Of a stretch of 64,000 nucleotides of DNA, positions 41,423 to 50,856 are shown piece after piece. Both the position numbers and the translations under genes were made by a program. A model generated the notes under the pieces. The model was not told where the DNA came from and did no database searches. It was given only the letters and a program-made list of their open reading frames with translations. The DNA is taken from the NCBI RefSeq assembly GCF_000622005.1, contig NZ_JHWV01000013.1, positions 1 through 64,000 on the forward strand, read 5' to 3'. Every line of letters starts with the position of its first letter. Within the stretch, counting starts at the first letter, position 1. Origin of the DNA: Anaerovibrio sp. RM50. GTDB taxonomy: Bacteria; Bacillota; Negativicutes; Selenomonadales; Selenomonadaceae.

Positions 41423-43183
41423 ATGAAGCACATACCATATTTATGTGAAGATGAAAAGGATTTTTTCAATAGAGTGGATGAGTTTTCCCGTGAGCTGGCT
41501 GATATGGGAAGGTATTCCTGTGTGTTGGTTACGATTTTTTTGGATATTCATCTGAAGGAAAAGGCTCCCGAGCTGATACGAAAGGTTCGTGAGACTTTGC
41601 CTGAAGCCAGAATAGCTGGTGGTACGGCCTCTGCCAATATTACAGCAGGGGTTATAAATTTGTGTGGTATTTCCCTTACATTTTCCGTTTTTGAGGAAGC
41701 CCAGGTGGAAGTTTTTCCTTTGGAGTGGGATGATGCAAGGAGCCATGAAATCGGTGCGGAGACTCTGGAAAGGCTTAATGAGGCTGATAATTTGGCGGCT
41801 GTGGAGATGCTTACCTCCGGCTATGCCATCAATACTATGCCATTTTTCAGGGAGCTTTCCCTCCTTCCGCCAGAGGTTGTTTTCTTTGGCGGGGTAGTGG
41901 ATGATGGTACTACCCCGGCGGGACAGGGCTTTGTGTTTGCCGGTGAAGACGTTATTTATCGCGGTCATGTGATGGTGATATTCAAGGGCAAATCATTGTA
42001 CGTTAATGTGGGCTATGGCAGCGGTTGGCGGCCTTTGGGTAAGATTATGACCGTTACCCGACTGAGCAATCCACATACTATCTGTGAGATTGACGATGTG
42101 CCCGTAAGGACTATTTATGAAAAATATATTGGAATTAACAGCTGGAATGAGGATTTTCTAAATGAATCCGTTGTATTCCCGTTTTCCATAATAAGGAACG
42201 GCACCTCCCTTTCAAGGCTTCCAAGGCGTCTGGAAAAGGACGGCAGTGCCAGTTATGGCGCAGATTTTGCAGTGGGGGACAGGGTCCGCCTTTGTTATGG
42301 TGATCCCACCATTATTATTCAGGAGGCCCGCAATCTGCAAATGGATATGATTCATTTCAATCCGGAGGGAATTTTTGTCGTCAGCTGCTGGGCCAGAAAG
42401 GTTTTGCTCCATAAGGATGTTAATCAGGAACTGGAGGCTTGCCGCAAAACAGCTCCTTCCACCGGCATTTACGCTTTGGGGGAGTACATCAGAACCAAAG
42501 GCGGGGACATTTACCTCAATAATATGTGCCTTTCCATAATAGGTGTCAGGGAAGGGGGCCATGAGGCAGAGGTTCCTCAGGATGAAATATTGCAGCCGAT
42601 ACGTCTGGAGCATCAGAACAGTGTTCTCAGCCACATGATGCATTTCGTGCAGGCAGTTTCCGATGAATTGGAGGAGAGCAACAGGCGTCTTCAGGATATT
42701 GCGAAAATCGATTTCCTCACCAATCTTCTCAATCGTGGTGAGCTGGAATCAGAAATGGCCAACTCCCTTTATGACAGTCAGCTCAGTGATAAGCGATTGA
42801 CGGTTATGATGCTGGATCTGGATAATTTTAAGCATATAAATGATACCCTGGGCCATGATACCGGCGATGAGGTGTTAAAGAGCGTGGCTGATCTTATTAG
42901 ACAGAACATAAGGGCTACTGATAAGGCGGGACGCTGGGGCGGCGATGAATTTATTATCGTGTTCAATAATTCGGACGTGAAGGTGGCCGAGCATGTGGCG
43001 GAGCGCATAAGAAGCAAGATTATGGGGCTGGCCGAATCCTTTAATGTGGACAATGTAACTGTCAGCATCGGCATTACGGCTGCCACCAAGGATGATACCC
43101 TGCTTACCCTTTTCCAGAGAGTTGATACGGCCATGTATAAATCAAAGAATTTGGGCGGCAAGAATTGTGTTACCGTTATTTAA
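41423..43183 (+). CDS. FIST-domain sensor with GGDEF diguanylate cyclase
   Basis: A 586-residue protein: FIST N domain (about 25-215), FIST C domain (about 225-370), a helical linker (LEHQNSVLSHMMHFVQAVSDELEESN, in parts) and a GGDEF domain (about 430-586). The active site RWGGDEFI is intact (about residue 509), as are FLTNLLNRGELE and LDLDNFKHIND. FIST domains are thought to bind amino acids or other small ligands in the cytoplasm. It should make cyclic di-GMP under ligand control. ATG 41423 is set by GAGGTGA at 41411-41417; the upstream ATG 41405 is in frame but lacks a site. Confidence 0.9.
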   Translation: MKHIPYLCEDEKDFFNRVDEFSRELADMGRYSCVLVTIFLDIHLKEKAPELIRKVRETLPEARIAGGTASANITAGVINLCGISLTFSVFEEAQVEVFPLEWDDARSHEIGAETLERLNEADNLAAVEMLTSGYAINTMPFFRELSLLPPEVVFFGGVVDDGTTPAGQGFVFAGEDVIYRGHVMVIFKGKSLYVNVGYGSGWRPLGKIMTVTRLSNPHTICEIDDVPVRTIYEKYIGINSWNEDFLNESVVFPFSIIRNGTSLSRLPRRLEKDGSASYGADFAVGDRVRLCYGDPTIIIQEARNLQMDMIHFNPEGIFVVSCWARKVLLHKDVNQELEACRKTAPSTGIYALGEYIRTKGGDIYLNNMCLSIIGVREGGHEAEVPQDEILQPIRLEHQNSVLSHMMHFVQAVSDELEESNRRLQDIAKIDFLTNLLNRGELESEMANSLYDSQLSDKRLTVMMLDLDNFKHINDTLGHDTGDEVLKSVADLIRQNIRATDKAGRWGGDEFIIVFNNSDVKVAEHVAERIRSKIMGLAESFNVDNVTVSIGITAATKDDTLLTLFQRVDTAMYKSKNLGGKNCVTVI

Positions 43184-43207
43184 TTAAATAAACATAGGCA
43201 TATTAAG

Positions 43208-43252
43208 AGCCCTGCCGGGGAGGAAATAATCCTTTCTGACAGGGCTTCTTCA
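43208..43252. terminator. Terminator between FIST-GGDEF and aminotransferase genes (convergent)
   Basis: AGCCCTG pairs with CAGGGCT around a G/A-rich 26-base loop with further pairing (GGA/TCC), followed by TCTTCATTTT. Confidence 0.75.
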
Positions 43253-43283
43253 TTTTATGGGCCGGGTTTTCGGGAATATGGGT

Positions 43284-44582
43284 TTACTTAATAAGCTCAG
43301 TTAAAACATCGTCCAGGGTATTGAGAACGTTGTTGATGTCCTCCTCTGTAACAACCAATGGTGGCTGGAAGGCCATTACATTACGCTCAATACCGTTCTT
43401 GCCAATGATAAAGCCGCGGTTCTTCATTTCCTCAAGAACCATATCCAGCTCATCAGGAGCAGGGCTCTTGTCTGCATGAACAAATTCGGCACCACGCATG
43501 AGGCCAAGACCGCGGATGTCACCAATAATAGGGTGCTTTTTCTGCAGCTCCACAAGGCCGTCATAAAGCTGCTGACCACGCTCACGGGCATTCTTCATAA
43601 GGTCATGCTTCTGAATGTAGTTAATTACGCTAAGCCCCGCAATGGAGGATACAGGGTTGCCGCCAAGGGTGGAGGCACCTGGCTTGGTGTAGGTGTCAGC
43701 AATTTTGGCAGAGGCTGTAAAGGCGGAAATCGGAGCACCATTGCCCAGAGCCTTGGCCATGGTCATAATATCCGGAACCACATCGAAGTTTTCGATGGCA
43801 AACATTTTGCCGGTGCGGCCGAAGCCCGTCTGAACCTCGTCAATGATGAGAAGAGCATTGTACTTTTCGAGAATCTCCTTCACCCGTTTAAAGTAGCCCT
43901 TTGGAGGGGTTACAATACCCGCATTGCCCTGAATAGGCTCGGCAATAAGGGCTGCAGGATGACCACTGGTGGAATATTTAATAAGATCCTCAACGGCGTT
44001 GGCACAGGCCAAATCACATTCAGGATACTTCTTGCCCAGCGGACAGCGATAGCAATAGGCATTTGGAGCAAAGTGGATACCGCCGCATGGATGTGGGTCA
44101 GTACGCCACATCTGAATACCAGTTACACTCATGGTGAGCTTGGTACGGCCGTGTAGACCGTTTCTCAAGCTGATAAACTCGTCATTGCCGGTGTAAATGG
44201 AAGCCAGCAGCATGGCACCCTCATTGGCCTCAGTGCCTGTGGAGCAGAAGAAGGTTTTCTGCAAATCACCTGGAGTAACCTCAGCCAGCTTTTCTGCCAG
44301 ATTAACAAAATTTTCAGTAAGGTAGATATTGCAGACATGCTGCAGAGACTGAACCTGCTTAACCACATTTTCAGCGATTTCAGGATTGCAGTGACCGCAG
44401 TTCATAACGGAAACACCTGCAAACATATCAAGGTATTTGCGGCCTTCGCTGTCATAAAGGAACTGCATATCTCCCTTTACAAACTGGCGTGGCTCCTTGT
44501 AGAAGTGGGCCAGACAAGGCATGATGTATTTCTTCTTTTTTTCCAAAATGGCCTCAGGACCAATAGGCTTTTCCATGGACAT
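43284..44582 (-). CDS. Class III PLP-dependent aminotransferase
   Basis: A 432-residue aminotransferase of the ornithine/4-aminobutyrate/alanine-glyoxylate type. Conserved parts: LDMFAGVSVMNCGHCNPE, STGTEANEGA, LIIDEVQTGFGRTG and the PLP Lys in MTMAKALGNGAPISA. A Cys-rich insert (YCYRCPLGKKYPECDLAC) is unusual for the class and could bind metal or a cluster. The ATG at 44582 has AGGAGG eight bases upstream on the minus strand. An interspersed repeat occupies the leader. The donor substrate cannot be read from sequence. Confidence 0.88.
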   Translation of the reverse strand: MSMEKPIGPEAILEKKKKYIMPCLAHFYKEPRQFVKGDMQFLYDSEGRKYLDMFAGVSVMNCGHCNPEIAENVVKQVQSLQHVCNIYLTENFVNLAEKLAEVTPGDLQKTFFCSTGTEANEGAMLLASIYTGNDEFISLRNGLHGRTKLTMSVTGIQMWRTDPHPCGGIHFAPNAYCYRCPLGKKYPECDLACANAVEDLIKYSTSGHPAALIAEPIQGNAGIVTPPKGYFKRVKEILEKYNALLIIDEVQTGFGRTGKMFAIENFDVVPDIMTMAKALGNGAPISAFTASAKIADTYTKPGASTLGGNPVSSIAGLSVINYIQKHDLMKNARERGQQLYDGLVELQKKHPIIGDIRGLGLMRGAEFVHADKSPAPDELDMVLEEMKNRGFIIGKNGIERNVMAFQPPLVVTEEDINNVLNTLDDVLTELIK

Positions 44583-44622
44583 TATCAATACCTCCTATAA
44601 ATTAAAAAATATTTAGGAATTG

Positions 44623-44671
44623 AAAGCCTTCCCCTATAGGGAAGGTGGGCGCGTAGCGCTCGCATGAGGTC
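44623..44671 (-). repeat. Interspersed palindromic repeat, copy 2
   Basis: Read on the minus strand: GACCTCAT, a variable hairpin (GCGAGCGCTACGCGC), CACCTTCCCTATAGGGGAAGG, CTT. It shares all constant blocks with the copy at 3586-3637. It lies between the U32 peptidase stop and the aminotransferase ribosome-binding site, in the same orientation relative to the downstream gene as copy 1. Confidence 0.75.
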
Positions 44672-44673
44672 GA

Positions 44674-46623
44674 TTAGAGTGAATCCTGGGACTGGCGGAA
44701 ACGATATACACCAATACCCAGCTTTCTAGGACCGGACTCCTGCAGCTTCTTGAAGGTTTCTTCATCAAAGGCTGGCTTGCCGGCATCCAGATTATCAAGA
44801 GCAGTGCGGTATGCCTTGGTAAGCTCTGCCACCAGCTCAGGCTCATAGTCCTTTGCTTCAATGCGGAAGGCAGCCACACCGTTGAATTTTTCCAGATATG
44901 GGTAGTAGCACAGATCCTTGGTAAAGAGAATGTGGTTACGGCCAAACTGGTCCATACGAAGTGGATGAACACCGCCTGCAGTATCCTTAAGTGCGTAATG
45001 ACGATTTACAAACTCAGGGTTAACTAAGTGCTTGTATGGCAGAATCATGGCTGCAAAATTGTGGTCGCAGATCATGGACTCATAGGAGCCGTGAGCGATA
45101 ACTTCAATAGGAAGCTCAGACTGTTCCACAAGATTCTTCACCTGGGCGAAGGAAAGCTCAAGGGAAGCAGTACCCATGGAAATGCCGTTCTTCTTCATAA
45201 AGCTGGCGGCCTTATGGTTAAAGAGATTAAAGGAGAAATCCGCCTGTACGGGAAGGTCGGTACATTCCTGGGCCAGCTTAAGGGAACCAAGGTTGCTTAC
45301 AAGTACTCCTGCCGGCTTCAAATCATTTACAGCCTTTAGGTATTGCTCAAGCTCTCCGCATTCACGGCGCATGGTGGTGCGTGGAGTACCAATAACGATT
45401 TTTGTATTGTATTTCTTGCCAATTTCAATGGCCTTTGCCACATTCTTAAGGGACCAAGGCTTCTTTGGCTTGTATGCTTCACCGGAAAGGTAAACGATGT
45501 CCGCACCATTGGAGCAGGCAGCTTCTACGGAAGCAATGTCGGCAACTTGAACTGCCAGCTGACGCTTACCATTATTTTCCTTATTAATGGAAGGCTCAGC
45601 CTTTAAAATTTCATCCTGGAAGCCGGCCTCTTCTACAGCATCACTGAAGAAGCGAGGCTCACGGGAGCCATCAAAGCCAATATCGCTGGCATCGGGCTGT
45701 CCAAGAGCAAAAGTGGTGGTGAAATCACGGGCACGGTTCTTATAAAGATCCTGCCAGCCTTCTTCATCAATCTGGTATCCATATGGATCCTCAATATAGG
45801 CATCAATAGCTTTTCTGTAGGTTGCCACAATGCGGCGTACGAAATCAGCAGGGCGCATGCGTCCCTCAATTTTGAAGGAGAAAACACCAGCCTGAATGAG
45901 CTCTGGGATGTTTCTGTACATGCACATATCCTTAAGGGCCAGCTTGTAGTCGTGCTGACCATCCTTATCAAGAATTTCCCCGGTTTCCTCGTCAATGAGC
46001 TTGTAGGCCCAACGGCAAGGCTTCAGACAACGGCCACGGTTACCGCTCTGGCCAAAGAGAACGCCGGAATGAATGCACTGGCCGCTTTCGGCAATGCACA
46101 TATCACCGTGCATGAAATACTCGATTTCAAGACCGGTTCTCTCCTTAAAAAGGGACATTTCGGAAAGGGTCATTTCACGGCCCACAACGATACGGGTGAT
46201 GCCATATTCCTTCAGCTTCTTGATGGCATGCTCGTTATGGGTGTTCATCATAACAGAGGTATGGAAAGGAATGGTGATGCCCATTTCCTTGGCAATTTCC
46301 AGAACGGCAAAGTCCTGAACCAGAATTGCATCGGGACGGATTTCGTTAAGATAAGCAAGATACTGCTTCAAAGGCTCAATTTCGTCGTCGCTGATAAGGT
46401 TGTTAAGGGTGATGTAAAGACATACATCATGGGCATGGGTATACTCAATGGCCTTTTTCAGCATTTCGTCGTCAAAATTTGTCTCCTTATTGCGGTGCAT
46501 GCGCATGTTGAAATGCTTGCCACCGAGATAAACAGCGTCGGCACCGGCTTCAACAGCTGCAACCAGGGCATCCCAGTTGCCTGCAGGGGCCAGTAATTCC
46601 ACTGATTTACGGTTTAAAATCAT
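44674..46623 (-). CDS. U32 family peptidase, long two-domain form
   Basis: A 649-residue U32 family protein. N-terminal TIM-barrel (ELLAPAGNWDALVAAVEAGADAVYLGG, in two parts) with the family signature around GQCIHSGVLFGQSGNRGRC and CLKPCRW, Cys residues that in related proteins hold an iron-sulfur cluster. A second barrel-like copy begins about residue 345 (VQVADIASVEAACSNGADIVYLSG). Relatives act in collagen degradation or in tRNA and rRNA hydroxylation (RlhA/TrhP-like); the housekeeping RNA-modification role seems more likely here. The start has AAGGAG upstream on the minus strand. Confidence 0.9.
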   Translation of the reverse strand: MILNRKSVELLAPAGNWDALVAAVEAGADAVYLGGKHFNMRMHRNKETNFDDEMLKKAIEYTHAHDVCLYITLNNLISDDEIEPLKQYLAYLNEIRPDAILVQDFAVLEIAKEMGITIPFHTSVMMNTHNEHAIKKLKEYGITRIVVGREMTLSEMSLFKERTGLEIEYFMHGDMCIAESGQCIHSGVLFGQSGNRGRCLKPCRWAYKLIDEETGEILDKDGQHDYKLALKDMCMYRNIPELIQAGVFSFKIEGRMRPADFVRRIVATYRKAIDAYIEDPYGYQIDEEGWQDLYKNRARDFTTTFALGQPDASDIGFDGSREPRFFSDAVEEAGFQDEILKAEPSINKENNGKRQLAVQVADIASVEAACSNGADIVYLSGEAYKPKKPWSLKNVAKAIEIGKKYNTKIVIGTPRTTMRRECGELEQYLKAVNDLKPAGVLVSNLGSLKLAQECTDLPVQADFSFNLFNHKAASFMKKNGISMGTASLELSFAQVKNLVEQSELPIEVIAHGSYESMICDHNFAAMILPYKHLVNPEFVNRHYALKDTAGGVHPLRMDQFGRNHILFTKDLCYYPYLEKFNGVAAFRIEAKDYEPELVAELTKAYRTALDNLDAGKPAFDEETFKKLQESGPRKLGIGVYRFRQSQDSL

Positions 46624-46905
46624 CTTATGTTGCTCCTTTATATTGAAATGTTTCTATTAATTATAGAAATTTTGCACACTAACTCTAAGTATAACAATTT
46701 TTGGGTAAATAATAAAGTTTTTCGGATTACAAGGAAAAATTCCACCCCCAAAAAAACCACACTTTTTGAAAAATCCTTACACTTTTTTGATTTATTATAG
46801 AATTTTTTGAATATTTATGATATTTTTACAATACATAAGTAGCTTTAAAATTTTATCCGATATTAAAAGCTTCCCAGAACTTTTTTTGAGGAGGAAAAGG
46901 TTATT
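46624..46905. other. A/T-rich divergent intergenic region
   Basis: 282 bases between the U32 gene (minus) and the autotransporter (plus). It must contain both promoters. A minus-strand TATAAT (around 46658-46663) is visible, but no full promoter pair stands out for either gene. No RNA fold or coding frame is seen. GAGGAGG near 46889-46895 is the autotransporter ribosome-binding site. Confidence 0.5.
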
Positions 46906-49900
46906 ATGGGCAAGAAAAATTCATTTCAACAAAAATTAGCGGTAGCTATGTCAGTGGTAAACGTCATAAATGCAGGGGCACCAGTGGCCCTGCCCTATGT
47001 AAATTGGGCCGGGCAAATCCCCGCTACCGGAGGGCAAATTACAGCCATCGGTGAAGGGCAAAATGCTTTGTTTTACGGCACCGCCCAGGCCGCCCAGACG
47101 TACACTGATCCAGTAACAGCTGGTCAAACCGTCAGCAATGAAACCGTAGATGGCTCCCAGACCGTCCATTCAAGCGGCACAGCAATAGAAACCCATATAT
47201 CTTCTGGCGGCACGCAGTACATATCAGGTACTGCGATAAATACCACCATCCTGGCGGGGGGAACGCAGGTTGTCTATGATTCGGGCATAGCCTCGGGGGG
47301 CACTATCTTGGGCAAGGAGGCCTATCAGAACGTCAAAGGTACGGCGAAGGACATGACCGTCAGTGCTGGTGGAGAGCAATCGGTCGTCGGCGGTGGCACA
47401 GTCCTGAATACCACCGTCAAATCCGGCGGTACTTTGAACGCTGATTATGGTAGTAAAAATGTGCTGGGGGGCAGCCATATAGTGGAGAGCGGTGGCATCG
47501 CCAGCGGCGGTACCCTTATGATTGTCAGCGGCCTCAATGGAACCATGACCGTGGCCGACGGCGGCTTGACAAGGGCTTTGCAGGTTGGTTCTGGGACTAC
47601 CCAGACCGTCCATTCAGGCGGCACAGCCTTGGATACCACCGTGGAAGCCGGGGCAACCCAGACTATCGAAGCGGGAGGCATCATCGGGGGGGAGAATTCA
47701 ATTTACGGCACTGTATCAGGGGGCACCCTGAAACGGGTTTGGGTATATGATGTGGAAAAGGAAGCGATGACACCGCGGGATGGAGCACAGAACATCATCG
47801 ATGGGGGCACGGCTATGGGCGTCACCGTTATTGGGGAGCATGTTACCCAGCTGGTTTCTGGGAATAACGCCCTGGCCATAGACACCCTTGTCATGTCCGG
47901 GGGAGAGCAGTTTCTCGATGAGGGGGGCGTAGCCCAGAACACCATTGTCAAGGAACTGGGCAAGCAGACCGTCGCTGACGGGGGCATCACCAGCAATACC
48001 ATCGTCAGTGTCGGTGGCACCCAAATCGTGGTACTGGGCGGCACAGCCAAAAATACCATTGTCAGTGCCGGCGGCACTCAGAACTTCGGCTACGTTGTTA
48101 TCATTACAAACCCGGATACCGGCAAAAGCGAGACGTATATTTCAGTGGGAGGCGTGGCCAACGGCACCATTGTACAGTCCGGCGGCGTCCAGAATAACGG
48201 CTATGTCACAGCAGACGGCTTGGTTGTATCGGGGGGCATCGCCAATGACACCGAAGTGTATTCCGGCGGTATCCAGAACATCGGTATAGGCGGCACAGCT
48301 AAAAATACTACAATTAATAATGGGGGCGTTCAGAACATAAACTCGGGTGGAACGACTGACAACACTACCATTAATAATGGTGGCGTTCAGAACATAAACT
48401 CGGGTGGCACGGCTGACAACACTACCTTTAATAATGGTGGCGTTCAGAACATAAACTCGGGTGGCACGGCTGACAACACTACCTTTAATAATGGTGGTAT
48501 TCAGCATGTAGGCTCAGGTGGCCGTAGTAAAAATACTATTTTAACCAATGGTGGCACCGTCACTGTGGATGATTATGGCATAGCCCAGCTTAAATCTGCC
48601 AACGGCGGCAAGCTGGAGCTTTTGGCTACGGGCCTGGCTGAAGCATGGCTGGGAGATTTCACTACCCCGTCTGGCACGACCTTTACACTAACTAATGCTT
48701 ATGCCCGTGGAGATACGGTGCGACTTGGTCTTGGGGATTCAAACGGTTACTCTGCTCCTGGCAAGTCTCTTGTTATCAACAATATGGATGGTTATGCCAG
48801 CTTCTATATAAACACGGATTTGGCCAATAATGTGGCGGATCACATTACAATTGGCACAGCCACTAATGCCACCAGAGCAAACAGAATATTAATTAACTAT
48901 GACCCTACTCTGGCCACTGGTACTTTGGTGAAAAACACCAATGCAACCTTTGTCACTTTGGGAAGGGCAAATACTGCCACCTTTGTAGGTGCTCCAAACA
49001 CCATTGGGGGATATTCCTTTATCCCAACCCTGGAAAGCCCGGACAATGGTCTTACATGGAATATCACCGGAGTATCCATATATAGTATAAGTGAACAAAT
49101 GTACGGTGTGCTGGGCAATGCCTCCTCCAAGGCAGCATACTGGCGGCAGGCTGGGGCTCCCATAATAAATCACATGGCTCTGCTCCGAAGGGACCCAAGT
49201 GTGGGGAATGATTTCTGGGTTAACTATACCAGAGGGAAGAATTCACTGGACAATCTGGGCCATGATGTATCTGCCACCTACAGCCGTATGGATATTGGCT
49301 ATGACAGAAGGGTGAACGCCAACTGGACCCTGGGGGCTTCCTATGGCCTGAAATACGGCAGTGAGGGGTATTCCTGTGGCAGCGGGGATTCACATGATGA
49401 TATTATCACCGCCTATGGCCTGTGGCAGGGAAATGGGGGAAGATACTCGGAAATTACCCTCAGGGCCGGACGTCTCGCTTCCAATCTTGATTTACAGGAT
49501 CCTGTACAGTATGAGGCATCCAAGGGGGATAACAGTACATACGGCCAGGCCCTTAGCTTCACCTACGGCCAGCGTATGGAAAAGCAGGATAACTGGTACA
49601 TAGAGCCTCATGTGGGACTTCAATGGGCCCATTTAAACGGCTACAACTACAGCCTCAGTGACGGTTCCAATGTTTCCGTAGATGCCAGCAATTCCTTCAT
49701 TGGAAATATTGGTATAAATGTAGGTCAGGAGTTTAGTAAGGGCAATACCTTCTACGCCAGGGCCGACCTTATGCACGACTTTGCGGGAGGAGTGCGGGCT
49801 ACCATGACCAAGGGATTGTCTAATTCCATAAAAAATGATTTTAAGGATACTTGGCTGGACCTGGCCCTTGGCTTCAAGCGTCAGTCCGGACTAGTGGAAT

Positions 49901-49989
49901 GGTATATTGAAGCCGGCCGCCTGGGCATCGGCAGCAAGGCTGCCCAGGGGAACTGGGTATGGAATGTGGGCATGAACTATAGCTTCTAA
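46906..49989 (+). CDS. Type V autotransporter with AIDA-like strand-loop-strand repeats
   Basis: A 1027-residue outer-membrane autotransporter. Residues 1-60 hold an atypical signal region. The passenger (about 80-560) is a run of ~19-residue repeats of the type GGTxxNTxVxxGGxQ, which form a beta-helix and in AIDA-I, TibA and Ag43 are heptosylated on Ser/Thr. A non-repetitive linker follows, then a C-terminal 12-strand barrel (about 750-1027) ending in NYSF with the terminal Phe needed for BAM-dependent insertion. The passenger uses many GTC, GGC and ACC codons, unlike the barrel and the neighbouring genes. A probable adhesin; no heptosyltransferase gene is adjacent. Confidence 0.92.
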   Translation: MGKKNSFQQKLAVAMSVVNVINAGAPVALPYVNWAGQIPATGGQITAIGEGQNALFYGTAQAAQTYTDPVTAGQTVSNETVDGSQTVHSSGTAIETHISSGGTQYISGTAINTTILAGGTQVVYDSGIASGGTILGKEAYQNVKGTAKDMTVSAGGEQSVVGGGTVLNTTVKSGGTLNADYGSKNVLGGSHIVESGGIASGGTLMIVSGLNGTMTVADGGLTRALQVGSGTTQTVHSGGTALDTTVEAGATQTIEAGGIIGGENSIYGTVSGGTLKRVWVYDVEKEAMTPRDGAQNIIDGGTAMGVTVIGEHVTQLVSGNNALAIDTLVMSGGEQFLDEGGVAQNTIVKELGKQTVADGGITSNTIVSVGGTQIVVLGGTAKNTIVSAGGTQNFGYVVIITNPDTGKSETYISVGGVANGTIVQSGGVQNNGYVTADGLVVSGGIANDTEVYSGGIQNIGIGGTAKNTTINNGGVQNINSGGTTDNTTINNGGVQNINSGGTADNTTFNNGGVQNINSGGTADNTTFNNGGIQHVGSGGRSKNTILTNGGTVTVDDYGIAQLKSANGGKLELLATGLAEAWLGDFTTPSGTTFTLTNAYARGDTVRLGLGDSNGYSAPGKSLVINNMDGYASFYINTDLANNVADHITIGTATNATRANRILINYDPTLATGTLVKNTNATFVTLGRANTATFVGAPNTIGGYSFIPTLESPDNGLTWNITGVSIYSISEQMYGVLGNASSKAAYWRQAGAPIINHMALLRRDPSVGNDFWVNYTRGKNSLDNLGHDVSATYSRMDIGYDRRVNANWTLGASYGLKYGSEGYSCGSGDSHDDIITAYGLWQGNGGRYSEITLRAGRLASNLDLQDPVQYEASKGDNSTYGQALSFTYGQRMEKQDNWYIEPHVGLQWAHLNGYNYSLSDGSNVSVDASNSFIGNIGINVGQEFSKGNTFYARADLMHDFAGGVRATMTKGLSNSIKNDFKDTWLDLALGFKRQSGLVEWYIEAGRLGIGSKAAQGNWVWNVGMNYSF
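48316..48490 (+). repeat. 57-bp tandem repeats in the autotransporter passenger
   Basis: Three near-identical 57-base units start at 48316, 48373 and 48430, with a degenerating fourth from 48487. Each encodes 19 residues with NNGGVQNINSGGT. The units differ by only a few bases, so they arose by recent duplication and are expected to vary in number between strains. Confidence 0.9.
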
Positions 49990-50014
49990 TTCTATTTCCA
50001 AATATATGTGAGAT

Positions 50015-50043
50015 AAAGGGACTGCGTTAACGGTCCCTTTTCT
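50015..50043 (+). terminator. Terminator after the autotransporter gene
   Basis: AAAGGGAC pairs with GTCCCTTT around TGCGTTAACG, followed by TTTCTT. Confidence 0.85.
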
Positions 50044-50115
50044 TATGTCCTTTGCAGAAAAAACTAGACACACATAGATGCTTATGTTTTAATCATTACG
50101 AAGGAGTGTCTACAG

Positions 50116-50856
50116 ATGGAACGGATACAAAAACTTATCAGCCGGGCTGGGGCGGTATCACGCCGTGAGGCAGAGCGGCTGATTAAAGAAGGCAGGGTAA
50201 GTCTCAATGGCCAGGTGGTAACAGAACTGGGCATCCAGGCCGAAGAGAATGATGAAATAGCTATAGACGGCGTGGCCATCGGCAAGGAAAAGGCCAAGCT
50301 GTATTTTTTATTGAATAAACCCAAGGGGTATCTCAGCACTGTCAAGGACGACAGGGGCAGAAAAACAGTGGTGGAGCTTCTCTCGGAGGTGGAGGAGTAC
50401 ATTTATCCAATTGGACGGCTGGACTATGACACAGAGGGGCTTCTGCTGCTGACAAATGACGGGGAGCTGATGAACGGCCTTCTGCATCCCCGCTATGAGG
50501 TTAAGAAGACCTATCTTGCCAGGGTGAAGGGCATGGTTACCCCGGAAAAGCTCCAGAAATTCCGCAGCGGCATAAAGCTGGAGGACGGCATGACGGCCCC
50601 TGCAGAGGCCAAGCTGGTGGAATACAATGAAAGGGGCGGCTGGTCCAAGGTGAAGGTGGTAATTCACGAGGGGCGGAATCGCCAGGTGAGACGCATGTTC
50701 AGTGCTATTGGCCACGAGGTGACAGCACTGAAGCGCATTGCCTTTGCGGGGCTTACTTTGGATGGGGTCAGCCGGGGCAAATATCGTGAGTTGACTCCTG
50801 ACGAATTATCAATGCTAAAGCATATTGCGGGAAAGCAAGGTGCAAATAATGGATAA
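50116..50856 (+). CDS. rluB: Pseudouridine synthase, RluB/RsuA family
   Basis: A 246-residue RNA pseudouridine synthase: N-terminal S4 domain (ERIQKLISRAGAVSRREAERL, in two parts) and a catalytic domain with the Asp in GRLDYDTEGLLLLTNDGEL and the GRNRQVRRM motif. RluB modifies 23S U2605 in E. coli; a 16S or other 23S target cannot be excluded. GAAGGAG precedes the start and can pair with upstream bases (AGACAC/GTGTCT). It overlaps the next gene by eight bases. Confidence 0.92.
   Translation: MERIQKLISRAGAVSRREAERLIKEGRVSLNGQVVTELGIQAEENDEIAIDGVAIGKEKAKLYFLLNKPKGYLSTVKDDRGRKTVVELLSEVEEYIYPIGRLDYDTEGLLLLTNDGELMNGLLHPRYEVKKTYLARVKGMVTPEKLQKFRSGIKLEDGMTAPAEAKLVEYNERGGWSKVKVVIHEGRNRQVRRMFSAIGHEVTALKRIAFAGLTLDGVSRGKYRELTPDELSMLKHIAGKQGANNG

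Noticed and set aside
48316-48540. Tandem repeats considered as a CRISPR array
   Set aside because: The 57-bp units are contiguous without spacers, in frame and coding; they belong to the autotransporter.
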